Of a stretch of 64,000 nt of DNA, positions 1 through 10,221 are shown piece by piece. The DNA comes from Sulfopaludibacter sp963835555. Lineage in GTDB: Bacteria > Acidobacteriota > Terriglobia > Bryobacterales > Bryobacteraceae. Position 1 is the stretch's first letter. Every line of letters begins with the position of its first letter. The notes below the pieces were generated by a model that did no database searches, was not told the DNA's origin, and saw only the letters and a program-made list of their open reading frames with translations. The position numbers were made by a program, and so were the translations under genes. The DNA is taken from contig CAWIGC010000020.1 of assembly GCA_963835555.1 (NCBI GenBank), positions 62,001-126,000 on the forward strand. The letters run 5' to 3'.

Positions 1-1676
1 GTTTCAACGATTATTTCATCGGCCAGGACACCCGGCTGGTGCTGCTGGCGCTACTGGGCGCCGTGGGCTTCGTGCTGTTGATTGCCTGCGCCAACGTGGT
101 GAACCTGTTGCTGGCGCGCGCCCTGCTGCGGGCGCGGGAGGTATCCGTCCGTGTTGCGCTGGGGGCTGGGCGCTGGCGCGTGATCCGCCAACTGCTGGTG
201 GAGAGCACCCTGCTGTGCCTGGCGGGCGGCGCGCTTGGCTCCCTGCTGGGAATCTGGGGAGTGCGCCTGTTCCAGCAGACCATCCTGCCCGATGAACGCG
301 CGGCCTACCTGACCTTTCCGCTGGATTTCCGTGTGCTGGCCTATCTGGCGGCAATCACCGCTGGCACCGCCATTCTGGCGGGGCTGGCGCCGGCGCTGCG
401 CCTCTCCCGGATCGACCTGAATGAGTGCCTCAAGCAAGGCGGGCGCGGCAGCGGCACGGGCCGGGAGGGCCGGCGGCTTACCACCGCGCTCATTACTTTC
501 GAAGTTGCCCTGGCTTTCGTTCTGCTGGTAGGCGCCGGCCTGATGATCCGCAGTTTTCTCAACATGGCCCGCACGCCAATCGGCGCACAGACCGACCACC
601 TCATGAGCATGGACATTCTGCTGCGGCCTACCCGGTATCCCGCCGCGGTATCCCAAGTTGCGTTTTACGACCAACTCCTGGAGCGTCTGCAGGCGCTGCC
701 CGGCGTGGTGCGCGCCGGCATGGCGTCCAACCTGCCCGGAGACGGCTGGACGGATTTTCAATACGAACTCGAGGGCGCTCCGCCGGTGGACCCGCGCCGC
801 AAACCCGAGACCGGCGGCGTGATCGTCAGCCCCGGCTATTTCGCGATGCTCGAAGTCCGCACCGTGCGCGGGCGGTTGTTTACGGACCGCGACGGGGGGA
901 GCGGCCCTCCCGTGCTGGTGGTCAACCAGAGCTTCGCCAAAGCTGCCTGGCCGGGCGAGGACCCGATCGGCAAACGCCTGCGCCTCGTCACCCGCGGTTC
1001 AGGCGATCGTTCCGCATCTCCGGCGGATCTGCCCTGGCTCACCGTGATCGGTCTGATTGGGGATATCGTGCAAAACGATGAGAGCCAGGGCCTGCACGAT
1101 CCCCTCCTATATCTGCCGTATCGCCAGATGCCGCAGCGCGAAATGGTGCTGGCCGCGCGCACCGTGGCGCCGCCCGGTGTTTTGGCGAACGAGTTCCGGC
1201 GCGCCGTGCAGTCGCTCGACGCGGATCTCCCGGTCACGGATCTGCGCACGCTGGATCAACTGCTGTGGCAGCGGACGTGGAAGTGGCGCGTGTACGGCAG
1301 CATGTTCTCGCTCTTCGCCGGTATGGCGCTACTCCTGGCCTCGGTCGGACTCTATTCGGTGATCGCGCACTCCATGAACCAGCGCATCCAGGAGATCGGC
1401 GTTCGCATGGCCCTGGGCGCCACCCGCGCAGACATCCTGCGGATGGTCCTCCGGAGCGGACTGCGGCAGGTTCTCATCGGTCTCGCCGCGGGCCTGGCGG
1501 GGTCGGTGGCGCTCGCGCAGGTGCTGGACAGCTTGCTGGTGGGAGTAAGTCCGGCGGACCCGTTGACGCTGGCCGCGGTGGCGCTGGTGCTTGCCATGGC
1601 TGGTATTTCCGGCGCGACCGTGCCCGCGCTGCGTGCCACGCGCATCGATCCGGCGGTGGCCCTGCGCCACGAATGA
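1..1676 (+). CDS. ADOP-family MacB-like ABC permease, C-terminal part
   Basis: The gene is cut by the left edge of the window; its frame runs open from position 3, so about 558 C-terminal residues are present. The visible part begins with a membrane segment followed by the family motif LLIACANVVNLLLARA. It then has FtsX-like helices, a large periplasmic MacB-type domain (about residues 180-400 of the visible part), and a second FtsX domain with RIQEIGVRMALGATRADIL. It ends in RATRIDPAVALRHE, the usual end of Acidobacterial duplicated orphan permeases. Such proteins resemble MacB/FtsX permeases but usually lack a linked ATPase, and none is visible here. The substrate is unknown. A second, complete member lies at 13015-15495. 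Confidence 0.9.
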   Translation, partial: FNDYFIGQDTRLVLLALLGAVGFVLLIACANVVNLLLARALLRAREVSVRVALGAGRWRVIRQLLVESTLLCLAGGALGSLLGIWGVRLFQQTILPDERAAYLTFPLDFRVLAYLAAITAGTAILAGLAPALRLSRIDLNECLKQGGRGSGTGREGRRLTTALITFEVALAFVLLVGAGLMIRSFLNMARTPIGAQTDHLMSMDILLRPTRYPAAVSQVAFYDQLLERLQALPGVVRAGMASNLPGDGWTDFQYELEGAPPVDPRRKPETGGVIVSPGYFAMLEVRTVRGRLFTDRDGGSGPPVLVVNQSFAKAAWPGEDPIGKRLRLVTRGSGDRSASPADLPWLTVIGLIGDIVQNDESQGLHDPLLYLPYRQMPQREMVLAARTVAPPGVLANEFRRAVQSLDADLPVTDLRTLDQLLWQRTWKWRVYGSMFSLFAGMALLLASVGLYSVIAHSMNQRIQEIGVRMALGATRADILRMVLRSGLRQVLIGLAAGLAGSVALAQVLDSLLVGVSPADPLTLAAVALVLAMAGISGATVPALRATRIDPAVALRHE

Positions 1677-1814
1677 ACCGGCGCTCGTCAGCGAATATTC
1701 ATCGGGCCGTTATTCTCCCGTAACCGGACCACGCGATACTACGGTAATCCTGACTAGCCCAAACCCAATCGGTCTGGTCAAAAAGCGCCAAAACAACACT
1801 CTCAGGGAGAATGC

Positions 1815-4373
1815 ATGGTTCGACGCTTTTGTCCGATATACGTTTTCTGTCTCGCTACGATTGTTTCCGCACAAACTCCAGCCGTTGTTACGGGCCAAGT
1901 GCTCGACCCCTCCGGCACCGCCGTCGGCGACGTTGCCGTCACGCTCACAAACGTGACATCGCAGACATTTTCCGAAGCGGCCAGCGACGTCAGCGGCAAT
2001 TATTCAATTACCGGCCTGACGCCGGGTTCATACAGCCTCAGGGCCGCCAAGCCTGGGTTTGCGCTCTATGAACGCAGCCTGACGCTGCAACCCGGGCAGA
2101 CGCTCACCGCCAATATCAGCCTGCCGCTATCGGCCGTTCAGCAGACCGTGGTCGTCAACGGCGGATCCCTCCCGGGTACCACGGCGCAGCCCTCCCAAAC
2201 CGATATCTTTCTTTCCGATCAGACTCTCCGGGTGATCGACCGAACCCAGATGGACATGCTTGGCCCCGTGGCGGGCGCCGCCCAGGTGGTGGAACTCGCT
2301 CCCGGCGCACGCGTCACCGGATACGGCGATACCGGCGCGACCAAGTACACCATTTCCCTCAACGGCATCAATCAGGGTTGGGGCGGCTATGGCGGCTACA
2401 CGGGCGGCGCGAGCCTCGGCATTACCTTCGACGGCATTCCCATCATGGATCCCGCGACCGGGCTCTGGCAGTCCGCCACCATTCCCCAAATGCAGATCAT
2501 TCAGGACACTACCGTCACTTATGGCCCCGGCGACCCCTTGCACCGCTGGTACACCAACGTGGGCGGAGCGGTGGAGTTTACTCCTCTTCAGCCCGGCCAT
2601 CAGTTTCACGGCGATCTGATGTTGACTTATGGCAGTTATAACCAGAAGAACCTGCAATTCGATATCTCCAGCCCCGTGTATAAGGGCTGGTCGACCATAC
2701 TGGCCGGCGGCGGCGGCCTCGGCGACGACTTCCGCAATAGTCCCGATGGCTTCGGTAACCCCAGCAAGGACCTTGCCATCTACAGCAAGACCATCAAGAC
2801 GTTCCAGCAGAGCAGTATCGACTTTGGCGGCTATTACGCCCACAGCGGCGGCTACCGCTCGCAGGTGATCCCCACCACGCCCGTCCCCGGTATCGCTCTC
2901 AGCGGCCCAGACGGCAGCGCGCTGTACAGCCAGCAAACCTCCGGCTTCTATAGCACTCTCCCGTACTCTAACTACAATAAGTACGATGTCAACGAAATGG
3001 GCCTGCTCCACGCTCGCGAGAACATTCATCTGGATGACCAGACCCAGCTTCAGAATATGACCTGGTTTATGCACATCTACCGGCTCCACGACCGTCTGGA
3101 CGACATCTACAGCCCGGGTCCGCAGCAGAACGAGTGGAACGATCCGCATACCGATACTTACGGCGATCAGGTTACGCTCACCCGCGTACTGCCCATGAAC
3201 CTGATCGCAGTCAGCGCTTATGTGGTACACGCGGTGTATAACACGCGGAATAACTTCTATAACCCGGCGGATGGGGGCGCGGGCGGCGAGCAGATCGTCA
3301 ACATCGGCGGTAAGATCCGTTCCGGCTATTTTACTCAGAACGACGCCGCGGTAGCCCTGCAGGATACCATTCACCCGACAGCGTCACTTACCATCACGCC
3401 CGGTATCCGCTATGTCCGCTTCTCCACCAGTTACTATAACGATTCGCTTCAGGACTTCCACTTCGCCCCGGGCGTGGTTCTCAACACACAGTGTCCCTAT
3501 ACCCTGACGGGAACCCCGGGTAACACTAAAGACCAGGGCGCCTCCTGCGCCAACGCGCAGGCTCGTTATGGCTTCGAGCCTTCCATCAATGCCAGTTATC
3601 GCGCCATGCGCTGGCTGACCTTCTATGGCGGCTATACCGAAGCCCTCCGGAGCCCGTCGCTGGGCGGCGGCGGCGGCCTGTTTCAGAGCGTCGATCCCTA
3701 TAGCTACCACCTCTCCCGCGCCCGCTACGGGCAGTTTGGATTCAAGATTCACACCGAGGGCACGGGACTCGCCAACAACCTGATTTACGGCGCCAACCTG
3801 TACCGTGTGACTTACTCGAGCCAGGAAATCGACATTGGTCTGGCGAACGGCGACACCATCGCCGCCAATGGCGCGGCGCGCTACCAGGGATTGAATTACT
3901 TTCTGGACGACGATCCGGCTCCCAACCTGCACGTGTTTCTGAACGGGAACGTCGAAGCCGCGCATTACACCAACTACAATGTCGGATCCGCGGTGTACGA
4001 CGGTTCTCCGGTCCCCTATGTTCCGTCCTCGACTTTCAACCTGGGGGCGACGTATCACTTCAAAGTGGGCGGTGTTCCGATCATTCCGGTCGCTGCATTC
4101 CAGTTCGTGGGCAGGCAGAATATCTTCGACAATACCGTCGGCGCGCCGAGCAACGTGACCATGCCTTCCTACGGCACGCTCAACCTGGGCCTGACGGCTC
4201 CGTTCAAACACGTGGATTTTCTGCTCAACGCGCTCAACGTGCTCAACCGGCAATATAACGAGTATCTTTATATCTCGTCCGGCGGTTACTTCTCCACGCC
4301 TTCCGGGGGATACGAACTGGGATACCCCGCCGCACCCTTCACGGTATACGGAAGCGTGCGCTTCCACTTTTGA
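1815..4373 (+). CDS. TonB-dependent receptor with carboxypeptidase-regulatory-like N-terminal domain
   Basis: 852 residues, an outer-membrane active-transport receptor. Residues 1-19 form a signal peptide ending in SA. About residues 25-105 make a carboxypeptidase-regulatory-like beta-sandwich (VTGQVLDPSGTAVGDVAVTL; GNYSITGLTPGSYSLRA). A plug domain follows, then a long beta-barrel, and the chain ends in phenylalanine (SVRFHF), as outer-membrane proteins do. An AGGGAGA-like purine run (AGGGAG) sits just before ATG 1815; a nearby ATG at 1811 is out of frame. The gene is shorter than the roughly 1100-residue Oar-like receptors. The ligand cannot be read from the sequence. Its stop at 4373 abuts the stop of the convergent gene at 4374. 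Confidence 0.9.
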   Translation: MVRRFCPIYVFCLATIVSAQTPAVVTGQVLDPSGTAVGDVAVTLTNVTSQTFSEAASDVSGNYSITGLTPGSYSLRAAKPGFALYERSLTLQPGQTLTANISLPLSAVQQTVVVNGGSLPGTTAQPSQTDIFLSDQTLRVIDRTQMDMLGPVAGAAQVVELAPGARVTGYGDTGATKYTISLNGINQGWGGYGGYTGGASLGITFDGIPIMDPATGLWQSATIPQMQIIQDTTVTYGPGDPLHRWYTNVGGAVEFTPLQPGHQFHGDLMLTYGSYNQKNLQFDISSPVYKGWSTILAGGGGLGDDFRNSPDGFGNPSKDLAIYSKTIKTFQQSSIDFGGYYAHSGGYRSQVIPTTPVPGIALSGPDGSALYSQQTSGFYSTLPYSNYNKYDVNEMGLLHARENIHLDDQTQLQNMTWFMHIYRLHDRLDDIYSPGPQQNEWNDPHTDTYGDQVTLTRVLPMNLIAVSAYVVHAVYNTRNNFYNPADGGAGGEQIVNIGGKIRSGYFTQNDAAVALQDTIHPTASLTITPGIRYVRFSTSYYNDSLQDFHFAPGVVLNTQCPYTLTGTPGNTKDQGASCANAQARYGFEPSINASYRAMRWLTFYGGYTEALRSPSLGGGGGLFQSVDPYSYHLSRARYGQFGFKIHTEGTGLANNLIYGANLYRVTYSSQEIDIGLANGDTIAANGAARYQGLNYFLDDDPAPNLHVFLNGNVEAAHYTNYNVGSAVYDGSPVPYVPSSTFNLGATYHFKVGGVPIIPVAAFQFVGRQNIFDNTVGAPSNVTMPSYGTLNLGLTAPFKHVDFLLNALNVLNRQYNEYLYISSGGYFSTPSGGYELGYPAAPFTVYGSVRFHF

Positions 4374-4730
4374 TTAGGGCGAATCGCTTCCCTTTTCGGT
4401 TTCCCCTTCGACGGGCGCGGCGGCTTTCTTCGGGCTTTTTAAAACCGCGCCCAGCACCACGGCCGCCGGCACCGCCGCCAGCAACGCATATTTGATTTTG
4501 GTCTTGCGCGGCTTCGGCATATCCGGCGGCACCACCCCGGCGTCGTGCGAGTGGTCGATGACCTTGCCGATTTTCATTTCGTTCAGATCGTATTCGAACT
4601 GCTTGCCGCAATCCAGGCAAACGATGTAACTCTGGCTATGCGGCTGGCCCGCCTTGGTAACGGCTGCCACGGGGCGGGTAAGGCGCCGGTGGGAACAACG
4701 AAACAGCAGGTTTAGCACCGTGTCGATCAT
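4374..4730 (-). CDS. small zinc-ribbon-like membrane protein, function unknown
   Basis: 118 residues. An N-terminal CSH motif near residue 12 and a CLDC motif near residue 38 could bind one zinc ion as a ribbon. A basic stretch (PKPRKTKIK) precedes a single C-terminal membrane segment of about 16 residues (YALLAAVPAAVVLGAVL), and the tail is charged. The layout suggests a cytoplasmic zinc-binding domain held at the inner membrane. It follows the coiled-coil membrane protein with a gap of about 48 bases on the same strand, so co-transcription is likely. I do not recognise a named family. Confidence 0.6.
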   Translation of the reverse strand: MIDTVLNLLFRCSHRRLTRPVAAVTKAGQPHSQSYIVCLDCGKQFEYDLNEMKIGKVIDHSHDAGVVPPDMPKPRKTKIKYALLAAVPAAVVLGAVLKSPKKAAAPVEGETEKGSDSP

Positions 4731-4778
4731 AAAACGCTCCGACGAGGGCTGGGCCCTGAATCTATTGTCGCAGGAGGC

Positions 4779-5618
4779 TCAGTTCTTCGCCAGCCGGTTC
4801 TGAATCTGACGGGCCTGGGCAGTCAGTTCGTTGAGGCGGCGCAAGTCGTCTTCGGCCTGCGAGGTGGCATTCTGAATGCGGCTCAGGGCGACGTCGCTGA
4901 AGGGAGACGAGCCGGAGGCGCGGCTGGAATCGATCACGCCGGTCATGGCGCGAAACTGCTCCACAATGTCGCGGGAGTGGCGAAGGATGGAATTCAGGTA
5001 GGTGTCGCGGCGGCGATCCAGGTCCTGCAGGCTCGACATGGTCCGGCGCACTTCGGCGATACGCGCTGAAAGAGTGCCATCTTCGTTTTTGATCTTGACG
5101 TTCTCGGCCTCCAGGCTGGCGGCGCGTTCACGAGACGCCTTGGCCCCCTCCGCCTCGGCGCGGGCTGTATCCAATTGCCCCCGCAGCGCTTCCAAACGGC
5201 TCCGCAAGTCCTGCTCGTGTTGTTGAAAGGTTCCGGCAGCCGCTACGGCGGCTTGCTTTTCCCGCTCGAGCCCGTCGAGCTGAACCTGAAGGCTTTCGAT
5301 ACTGGCCCGCGCGGCGTCCAGTTCGCTTTGCAGGCGCTCCGCGGCGGTATCGCGGCCTGAGGCATCGCTTTTTTCCGGAGTACCGGCACACGGCCGCGCA
5401 GTTCCCGGGGTGCCTTCCGGCGTCGCGGAGGTAACGGAATTCGGAGCCGGTTGTGCCCGGAGGGACGCCTGGAGCTGTTCCATGGAGCGTAAGTCCCGGG
5501 TATGCTGCTGTCGATACGCGTCAAGACGCGCCGATTGCCGGACGATCACGATTCCTGCTACGGCAACGATCGCGCTAAATGCCAGAACGAGTCCGGTTCG
5601 GATGTGCCCGGTCCCCAT
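4779..5618 (-). CDS. membrane-anchored coiled-coil protein
   Basis: 279 residues from the ATG chosen at 5618 (MGTGHIRTG). That start puts one membrane segment at about residues 9-25 (LVLAFSAIVAVAGIVIV) directly after a short N-terminus. The reading frame is open further upstream, but that part is basic and lies inside the upstream gene. The rest is rich in Glu, Arg, Ala and Gln with heptad-like spacing over about residues 60-200, a probable coiled coil on the outside of the inner membrane. The start lies 44 bases inside the end of the VWFA-like gene, so the two are probably translationally linked. A structural or scaffold role is possible but not shown. Confidence 0.65.
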   Translation of the reverse strand: MGTGHIRTGLVLAFSAIVAVAGIVIVRQSARLDAYRQQHTRDLRSMEQLQASLRAQPAPNSVTSATPEGTPGTARPCAGTPEKSDASGRDTAAERLQSELDAARASIESLQVQLDGLEREKQAAVAAAGTFQQHEQDLRSRLEALRGQLDTARAEAEGAKASRERAASLEAENVKIKNEDGTLSARIAEVRRTMSSLQDLDRRRDTYLNSILRHSRDIVEQFRAMTGVIDSSRASGSSPFSDVALSRIQNATSQAEDDLRRLNELTAQARQIQNRLAKN

Positions 5619-6555
5619 GTTTCTGCCTCTCTTTCGATTCCACGCGACTGCGCCACGACAACCGCAGCGCTTCGTCGCCCGCGTGCGCACTCAAGCGAAC
5701 CTGGGCCGCCCCGTGGACTTTCGGGGGAACCCGCAAAGTCAGGCGCCAGCCGCTGGACATGCGCGCAAATGTAGCCGAGATCGCTTCCGGAATCTCAGCC
5801 ACCGACCGGCACAATTCCGCCCTCCCGCCCGTGGCCTCCGCCAGCGTCTCCAGCCCGTTCTGATAAGCCCGGTTCAGGCGGTCCGTCCGGTCGTGCAGGT
5901 GCACCACGAACAGCGGCGCCTGCAGCGCGGCGGTAGAATCGAGCAGTTTCGAAATCTTTTCTTCAATCAGCGCCTCGGGAAAGCGCCGGCTCAGGTCGTG
6001 CGGATCGCTCTGATTGATCACCGGGTTGGTGTAATCTTCGCGATACCGGTAGATGTTACTGTCGGTGACGTAAAGCACCGAAACGCGGACCGGCGCCTTT
6101 TGGATGAGCGCGTCGGCCAGGGAGAGCGCCGGCAGCACGGTTTCGAGCAAGCCGGGATTGCCGCTATTGGGCAGATCGCGAATGCCCTCGATTACCGGGG
6201 CCCGGTTGGCGCTGGGATCGGCCAGCACATGCAGGCCGTCCTGCGCTCGCAGCAGGCCCACCCAGCCGTTGTGCGGCAGTTTGGAGATTTCCGATATCAG
6301 CGCCTGCCGCGCCGGATCCACCAGCGACGGATCGCCGGTGACATCCATCACAACCAGGATCATCTGGTCGCTGGCGGGTCCCAGTTGGGCGCTGATCTCG
6401 GCGGGCTTGCCGTTGAGCGTGGCCTCGAACTTCGAAACGGCTGCGGAAGGGCCCGTCTCGATCCATGCGGGAATCGAGAGTGGAATGGGCTGAGCTTGCG
6501 CCGCCGGCAGGGCGAAGAGCGCACAGGCCAGAAGCAGGAGCGTGGGGAGGCGCAT
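5575..6555 (-). CDS. VWFA-related secreted protein (acidobacterial type)
   Basis: 326 residues from ATG 6555. Residues 1-21 form a clear signal peptide ending in AQA. A von Willebrand factor A-like fold follows: a hydrophobic strand MILVVMDVTGDPS, in which the metal-site motif DxSxS is altered, then helices, and a second strand with SVLYVTDSN. Proteins of this type are abundant and mostly unassigned in Acidobacteriota and are thought to mediate adhesion or protein contacts in the envelope. The start lies 2 bases beyond the stop of the broken TonB receptor upstream, so the two were likely one transcription unit. Confidence 0.75.
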   Translation of the reverse strand: MRLPTLLLLACALFALPAAQAQPIPLSIPAWIETGPSAAVSKFEATLNGKPAEISAQLGPASDQMILVVMDVTGDPSLVDPARQALISEISKLPHNGWVGLLRAQDGLHVLADPSANRAPVIEGIRDLPNSGNPGLLETVLPALSLADALIQKAPVRVSVLYVTDSNIYRYREDYTNPVINQSDPHDLSRRFPEALIEEKISKLLDSTAALQAPLFVVHLHDRTDRLNRAYQNGLETLAEATGGRAELCRSVAEIPEAISATFARMSSGWRLTLRVPPKVHGAAQVRLSAHAGDEALRLSWRSRVESKERQKHGDRAHPNRTRSGI

Positions 6556-6557
6556 CG

Positions 6558-9331
6558 TCAGAAGCTCACTTTCAATCCCAGTTGGATTACTCGTCCGCCG
6601 TACGAACCGATGATCCGGCCGGCGTTGACGTTGGGGGCTGCCGCCGGTCCGATGCCGGTATCGGGATAGTTCCAGTTGGCGTGGTTGAGAAAGTCGAAGG
6701 CGGAGGCGCTCAGTTCGATGGAGCGTTGCCGCCGAATGGGCAAGCGCTTGTTGACGCTGAGGTCCATGCGAACTGTAGCTGGGCCCCATCAGGTTCGGCT
6801 CGGTGGGCGGGCCGTTCCCCACCGTGAAATCGGCCGGCTGGCTGAAGGCGGCCGGATTGAACCAAAGATGCCGGCCCGGGGTTGGCGACATGCGGATCGA
6901 CTCCCGGCACCACGTTGACGTTGAGCGTGGAAAGCACGTTGCCGGTGTTGTTGAATTCGGGATGCATGGCCAGCGGCCGGCCGTCGTCCCAGTAAGCGGT
7001 CCCGCTGATGGACCAGCCGCTCACCAGCGGCCGGCGCCAGCCGGAAAAATGCAGCAGCGGCTTGTCGGAGCCAAAGGGCAGTTCGTAGATATAGCTGACC
7101 TGCAGGGTATCGCGGCGGATTGGAAGCGGTGAGGGCCCAATTGTTCCGCAGGTTAAAGAAATCCTGGTTGCCGTAAGGCGCCGAGTAATCGTCGAGCTGT
7201 TTGGAGAACTGTATACGTGGCGGTGAAGCGTGAGGCCGAAGGACGCCCGCTTTTCCAACCGCAGGAAGCCGGCATCGCGCTGGTAGCGCCCCGCCGGATA
7301 GAGCCCGTAGAGATTAAAGCTGGTGAATTGCGGGAACGGCTGCAGCGTGACGCGGAAAGCCTGGTTATAGAGCGCGTTTCCGTAGCCCAGGGAATCCGGG
7401 CTGACGGCGTTCGGATTGGCGGAGCTGTTGCCCACCAGCAGATCGCGGCCTCCGCTATAGCTGCCGCCCGCGGAAACGATCAGCGAGAACGGGATCTCGC
7501 GCTCGATGGAGAGCGATGCGGATTGGTAGACGCGGTTCGCGCCCGGTCAGGTCCATGAAGTCGGCTGCCGCGTTATCGATGGCGGAAGGGCTCAGGTCCG
7601 GCAGCGGCGTGGCGAGCGGCGGGATGCCGGAGGCGAGATCCAGCGCCGGGCTCAATTGGGTGTTGGCGGAAATGAAGGTCTGGCGGGCGTTGAATCCCTG
7701 GGTGGCCCATTGGCCGTTATAGATGGGAATGCGCCCGTGCGCCCGGCTGAAGGCGGCGCGCACTACGGTATTGGCGTTTCCCAGCGGGTTCCAGGCGAGG
7801 CTCACGCTGGGGTCGAGATCGAGATTGGACGGGCGCAGACCGCGCGGAATGCCGTTCAGGCCGGCGAACACCAGCGCGCCGGGCAGGCCCACCGAGGGAT
7901 CGATCACCGCGGGATCCACCGTGCTCTGGCGATTGTACTTTTCCACGCGCGGCATGCGGCAGGCTGAGGTTGAGCCCGACGCTGACCGTCAGATCCTTCG
8001 CCACCTGCTAGTTGTCGCTGGCCGAGAGACTGCCGTACGGATCGCGGAAATAGGAGGGCGAAACCGTGATGGTGCGTTCGCCGTACTGCGGCAGGCCCAG
8101 CAGAAAACTGGCAAAGGGCGCGCCGGTATCGATGATACCGGGCAGGCTGGTAAGCCCGGCGGAAAACTGAAAATCGCCGGAGGGGTAGGCCGGGTTGAAC
8201 GAGTTCACCTGGTGCGCATCGGCCTGCAACGCAACGCGCAGCGCGTGTTTGCCGAGGCGGGTGGAACCGCTGGCATCGAACTCGTACGTATTGCGGGCGT
8301 TTCGCGTTTGCGGATAGGAAGTGCCCATGGGCAGATAGTTGCCCAGTTGGTAATACGGGAAGGGGCTGGGAGGCATCGCCGGCGATGGTGCTGCTGGAGG
8401 TGGCGATGAGACTGGTGCTGAACACCGTCTTGGGGGTGGCGGTGAAAACGTAATCCAGCTCCGAACGGCGCGTGGAGAAGTGCTGGTCCGGCGGGGTCGG
8501 GCTGGCGAGATTCGGAAAGTACTTGGCGGAGCCCAGAAAGCCGTTAGAGATCGATGTGGTGGACGTGAGCCGGTGGCGTTCGTGAAAGGGATGGTCGAGT
8601 TTGATGATGAACCCGTCCGCGGTATCGGTCTGCGGCGAGTTGACGAAATAGTTGTTTTGAAAAAACGGGCCGATATCGGTGTTCGGCAGTGGATACAGGT
8701 TCAGCGCTTCTTGCAATTCGGGCGCGAGCCGGTTCGCCGGGATGCGGTTGCCGGGGAATGGCGAGCGCAGGTACTGAAGATTGCCGGTAGAGACGGGCTG
8801 GCCCGGATCGTAAGCGGGGTTAGGCGCCGTGGTCGCGGGGTCGTAAATCGGCAGGAGCAGACCGGCCTGGTCCACGGTTTGCGAGAAGTCGCCGGTGCGT
8901 TCGGGAGCCGTAGGGATGGTGTGCAGAGAGGCGCGCGAGATGCGCTCGCGCACGCCTTCGTAGGAGACCATGACAAAGGTATTGTTCGGATCGGTGATGA
9001 GGTGCGGAATCAGGACCGGGCCGGCCACATTGAAGCCGAACTGATTGCGGCGGAGAATGGATTTGTCCCCGCCGTTCTGGGTGACCTCGTGCGGTACGGC
9101 ATCCAGGATATCGTTGCGGAAATTCTCGTAGACGCGCCCGTGCCACAGCATTTTCGGGCCGCTCTTCTGGGCCGTGGCAGGACTTTCGGGCCGCATGCCT
9201 TCCTCCCGCGTCAGAACCTTGAACTCCTCGGCGGCGCGCGTCAGCGGGTCGGCCGGCCGCGACTGCATGTCGGCGCGGCTCGCGGCAACGCAGAATACGG
9301 CTGCCAGGAATGTATGGAGGACTCGATCCAA
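6558..9331 (-). pseudogene. broken TonB-dependent receptor (Oar-like)
   Basis: Pieces of one receptor lie in order in all three minus-strand frames. They begin with a signal peptide at 9331 (MDRVLHTFLAAVFCVAASRA), continue with NQFGFNVAGPVLIP typical of Oar-like receptors, and end at 6558 with a terminal phenylalanine (QLGLKVSF). Eight one-base gains explain the frame changes, near 8390, 7955, 7540, 7215 (two), 7130, 6880 and 6780; removing them leaves 922 codons. There is also an in-frame TAG at 8008-8010 where Trp fits. The usual N-terminal carboxypeptidase-like domain and plug are missing. Sequencing insertions could explain the frameshifts but not the nonsense codon or the short N-terminus. 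Confidence 0.8.
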
Positions 9332-9341
9332 GGCTCTCGCT

Positions 9342-9755
9342 TCATGATATCAGAGGCCGCGCGGCAGACCGCTTGCTCTTGAGATTCAGCGCCACTGCGG
9401 CGCGGATCAGATCCTTCAAGGCCGCCTCATCCACCTTCTCGCCCTCGTGGATGTCGATGGCGCGCCGGGTATTCCCCTCGAGGCTGGAGTTGAATAGACC
9501 GGATGGGTCCTTCAATGCGGCGCCCTTGGCAAAGGTCATCTTGACGACGTTCTTGTACGTCTCTCCCGTGCAGACGATGCCGTTGCGGGAGAAGACCGGC
9601 GTCCCCCTCCACTTCCACTCTTCCACGATCTCGGGGTCTGCCTCGTGTATGAGTTTGCGCACTTTCGCGAGCATCTTCCCGCGCCAGCCGCCAAGTTCCC
9701 TGATCTTCTCGTCGATCAATGCGGAAGCAGATTCCATAGTGATGGGCTTGTTCAT
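9342..9755 (-). CDS. DUF1801 domain protein (YdhG-like)
   Basis: 137 residues from ATG 9755; an in-frame ATG at 9776 would add seven residues. The sequence shows the DUF1801 pattern: WRGKMLAKVRKLI, then EEWKWRGTPVFSRNG, then VKMTFAKGA. The domain is small, soluble and of unknown biochemical role, and it is often found next to ArsR-type regulators, SRPBCC and DoxX-like genes, as here. It ends 10 bases before the start of the broken TonB receptor. Neighbouring genes on this strand are closely spaced back to the ArsR promoter near 11388, so they probably form one operon. Confidence 0.8.
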   Translation of the reverse strand: MNKPITMESASALIDEKIRELGGWRGKMLAKVRKLIHEADPEIVEEWKWRGTPVFSRNGIVCTGETYKNVVKMTFAKGAALKDPSGLFNSSLEGNTRRAIDIHEGEKVDEAALKDLIRAAVALNLKSKRSAARPLIS

Positions 9756-9776
9756 GTTCAGCTCCAACTCTGGCAT

Positions 9777-10202
9777 CTATTTTAGCTGCGCCGGCGTGGC
9801 CTGTAAGCGCCGCCAGAAGTAATACGACAGCCCCCAGAGCACGCCGGTGGCCGCCGCCCAGCCCCATGCCTCCGGGCCATCGCCCACCGCGAGGTGGGCA
9901 ATCAGCGCCGAGGCAAGGTTGATGGCGAAACCCGCATAGGCCCACTCCTTGAGCCGCGCCGGCGCCGGTGCAAGCATCAGCGCCACGCCGAGGAACTTGG
10001 CCCACGAGAGCTCCACCCGGAAATAGGCCGGGAAGCCGAAATGGGTAAACGCCTGCGCTACCTGCGGCAGGCGCAATTGCGCGTAGGCGGTGAAGCTCAT
10101 CTGCAGGCAGAAGAGCGCGGTGACCGTCCAATAGACGATGGTCCTGGCATCGGGCGTGGTCCTGGCGGCGGCCAGGACCGGTGTCGGCAGAGTCGATTCC
10201 AT
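9777..10202 (-). CDS. DoxX-like family membrane protein
   Basis: 141 residues with four predicted membrane segments: IVYWTVTALFCLQMSFTAY, FLGVALMLAP, WAYAGFAINLASALIAHLAV and WAAATGVLWGLSYYFW. The pattern LRLPQVAQAFTHFGFPAYFRVELSWAKFLGVA is typical of DoxX-like proteins, which sit in the inner membrane and have no settled reaction in this subfamily. The preceding gene encodes an SRPBCC protein and the following one DUF1801, the usual accessory set of ArsR-controlled clusters in soil bacteria. Confidence 0.8.
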   Translation of the reverse strand: MESTLPTPVLAAARTTPDARTIVYWTVTALFCLQMSFTAYAQLRLPQVAQAFTHFGFPAYFRVELSWAKFLGVALMLAPAPARLKEWAYAGFAINLASALIAHLAVGDGPEAWGWAAATGVLWGLSYYFWRRLQATPAQLK

Positions 10203-10221
10203 GGGTTCTTCCTCCTATCCT

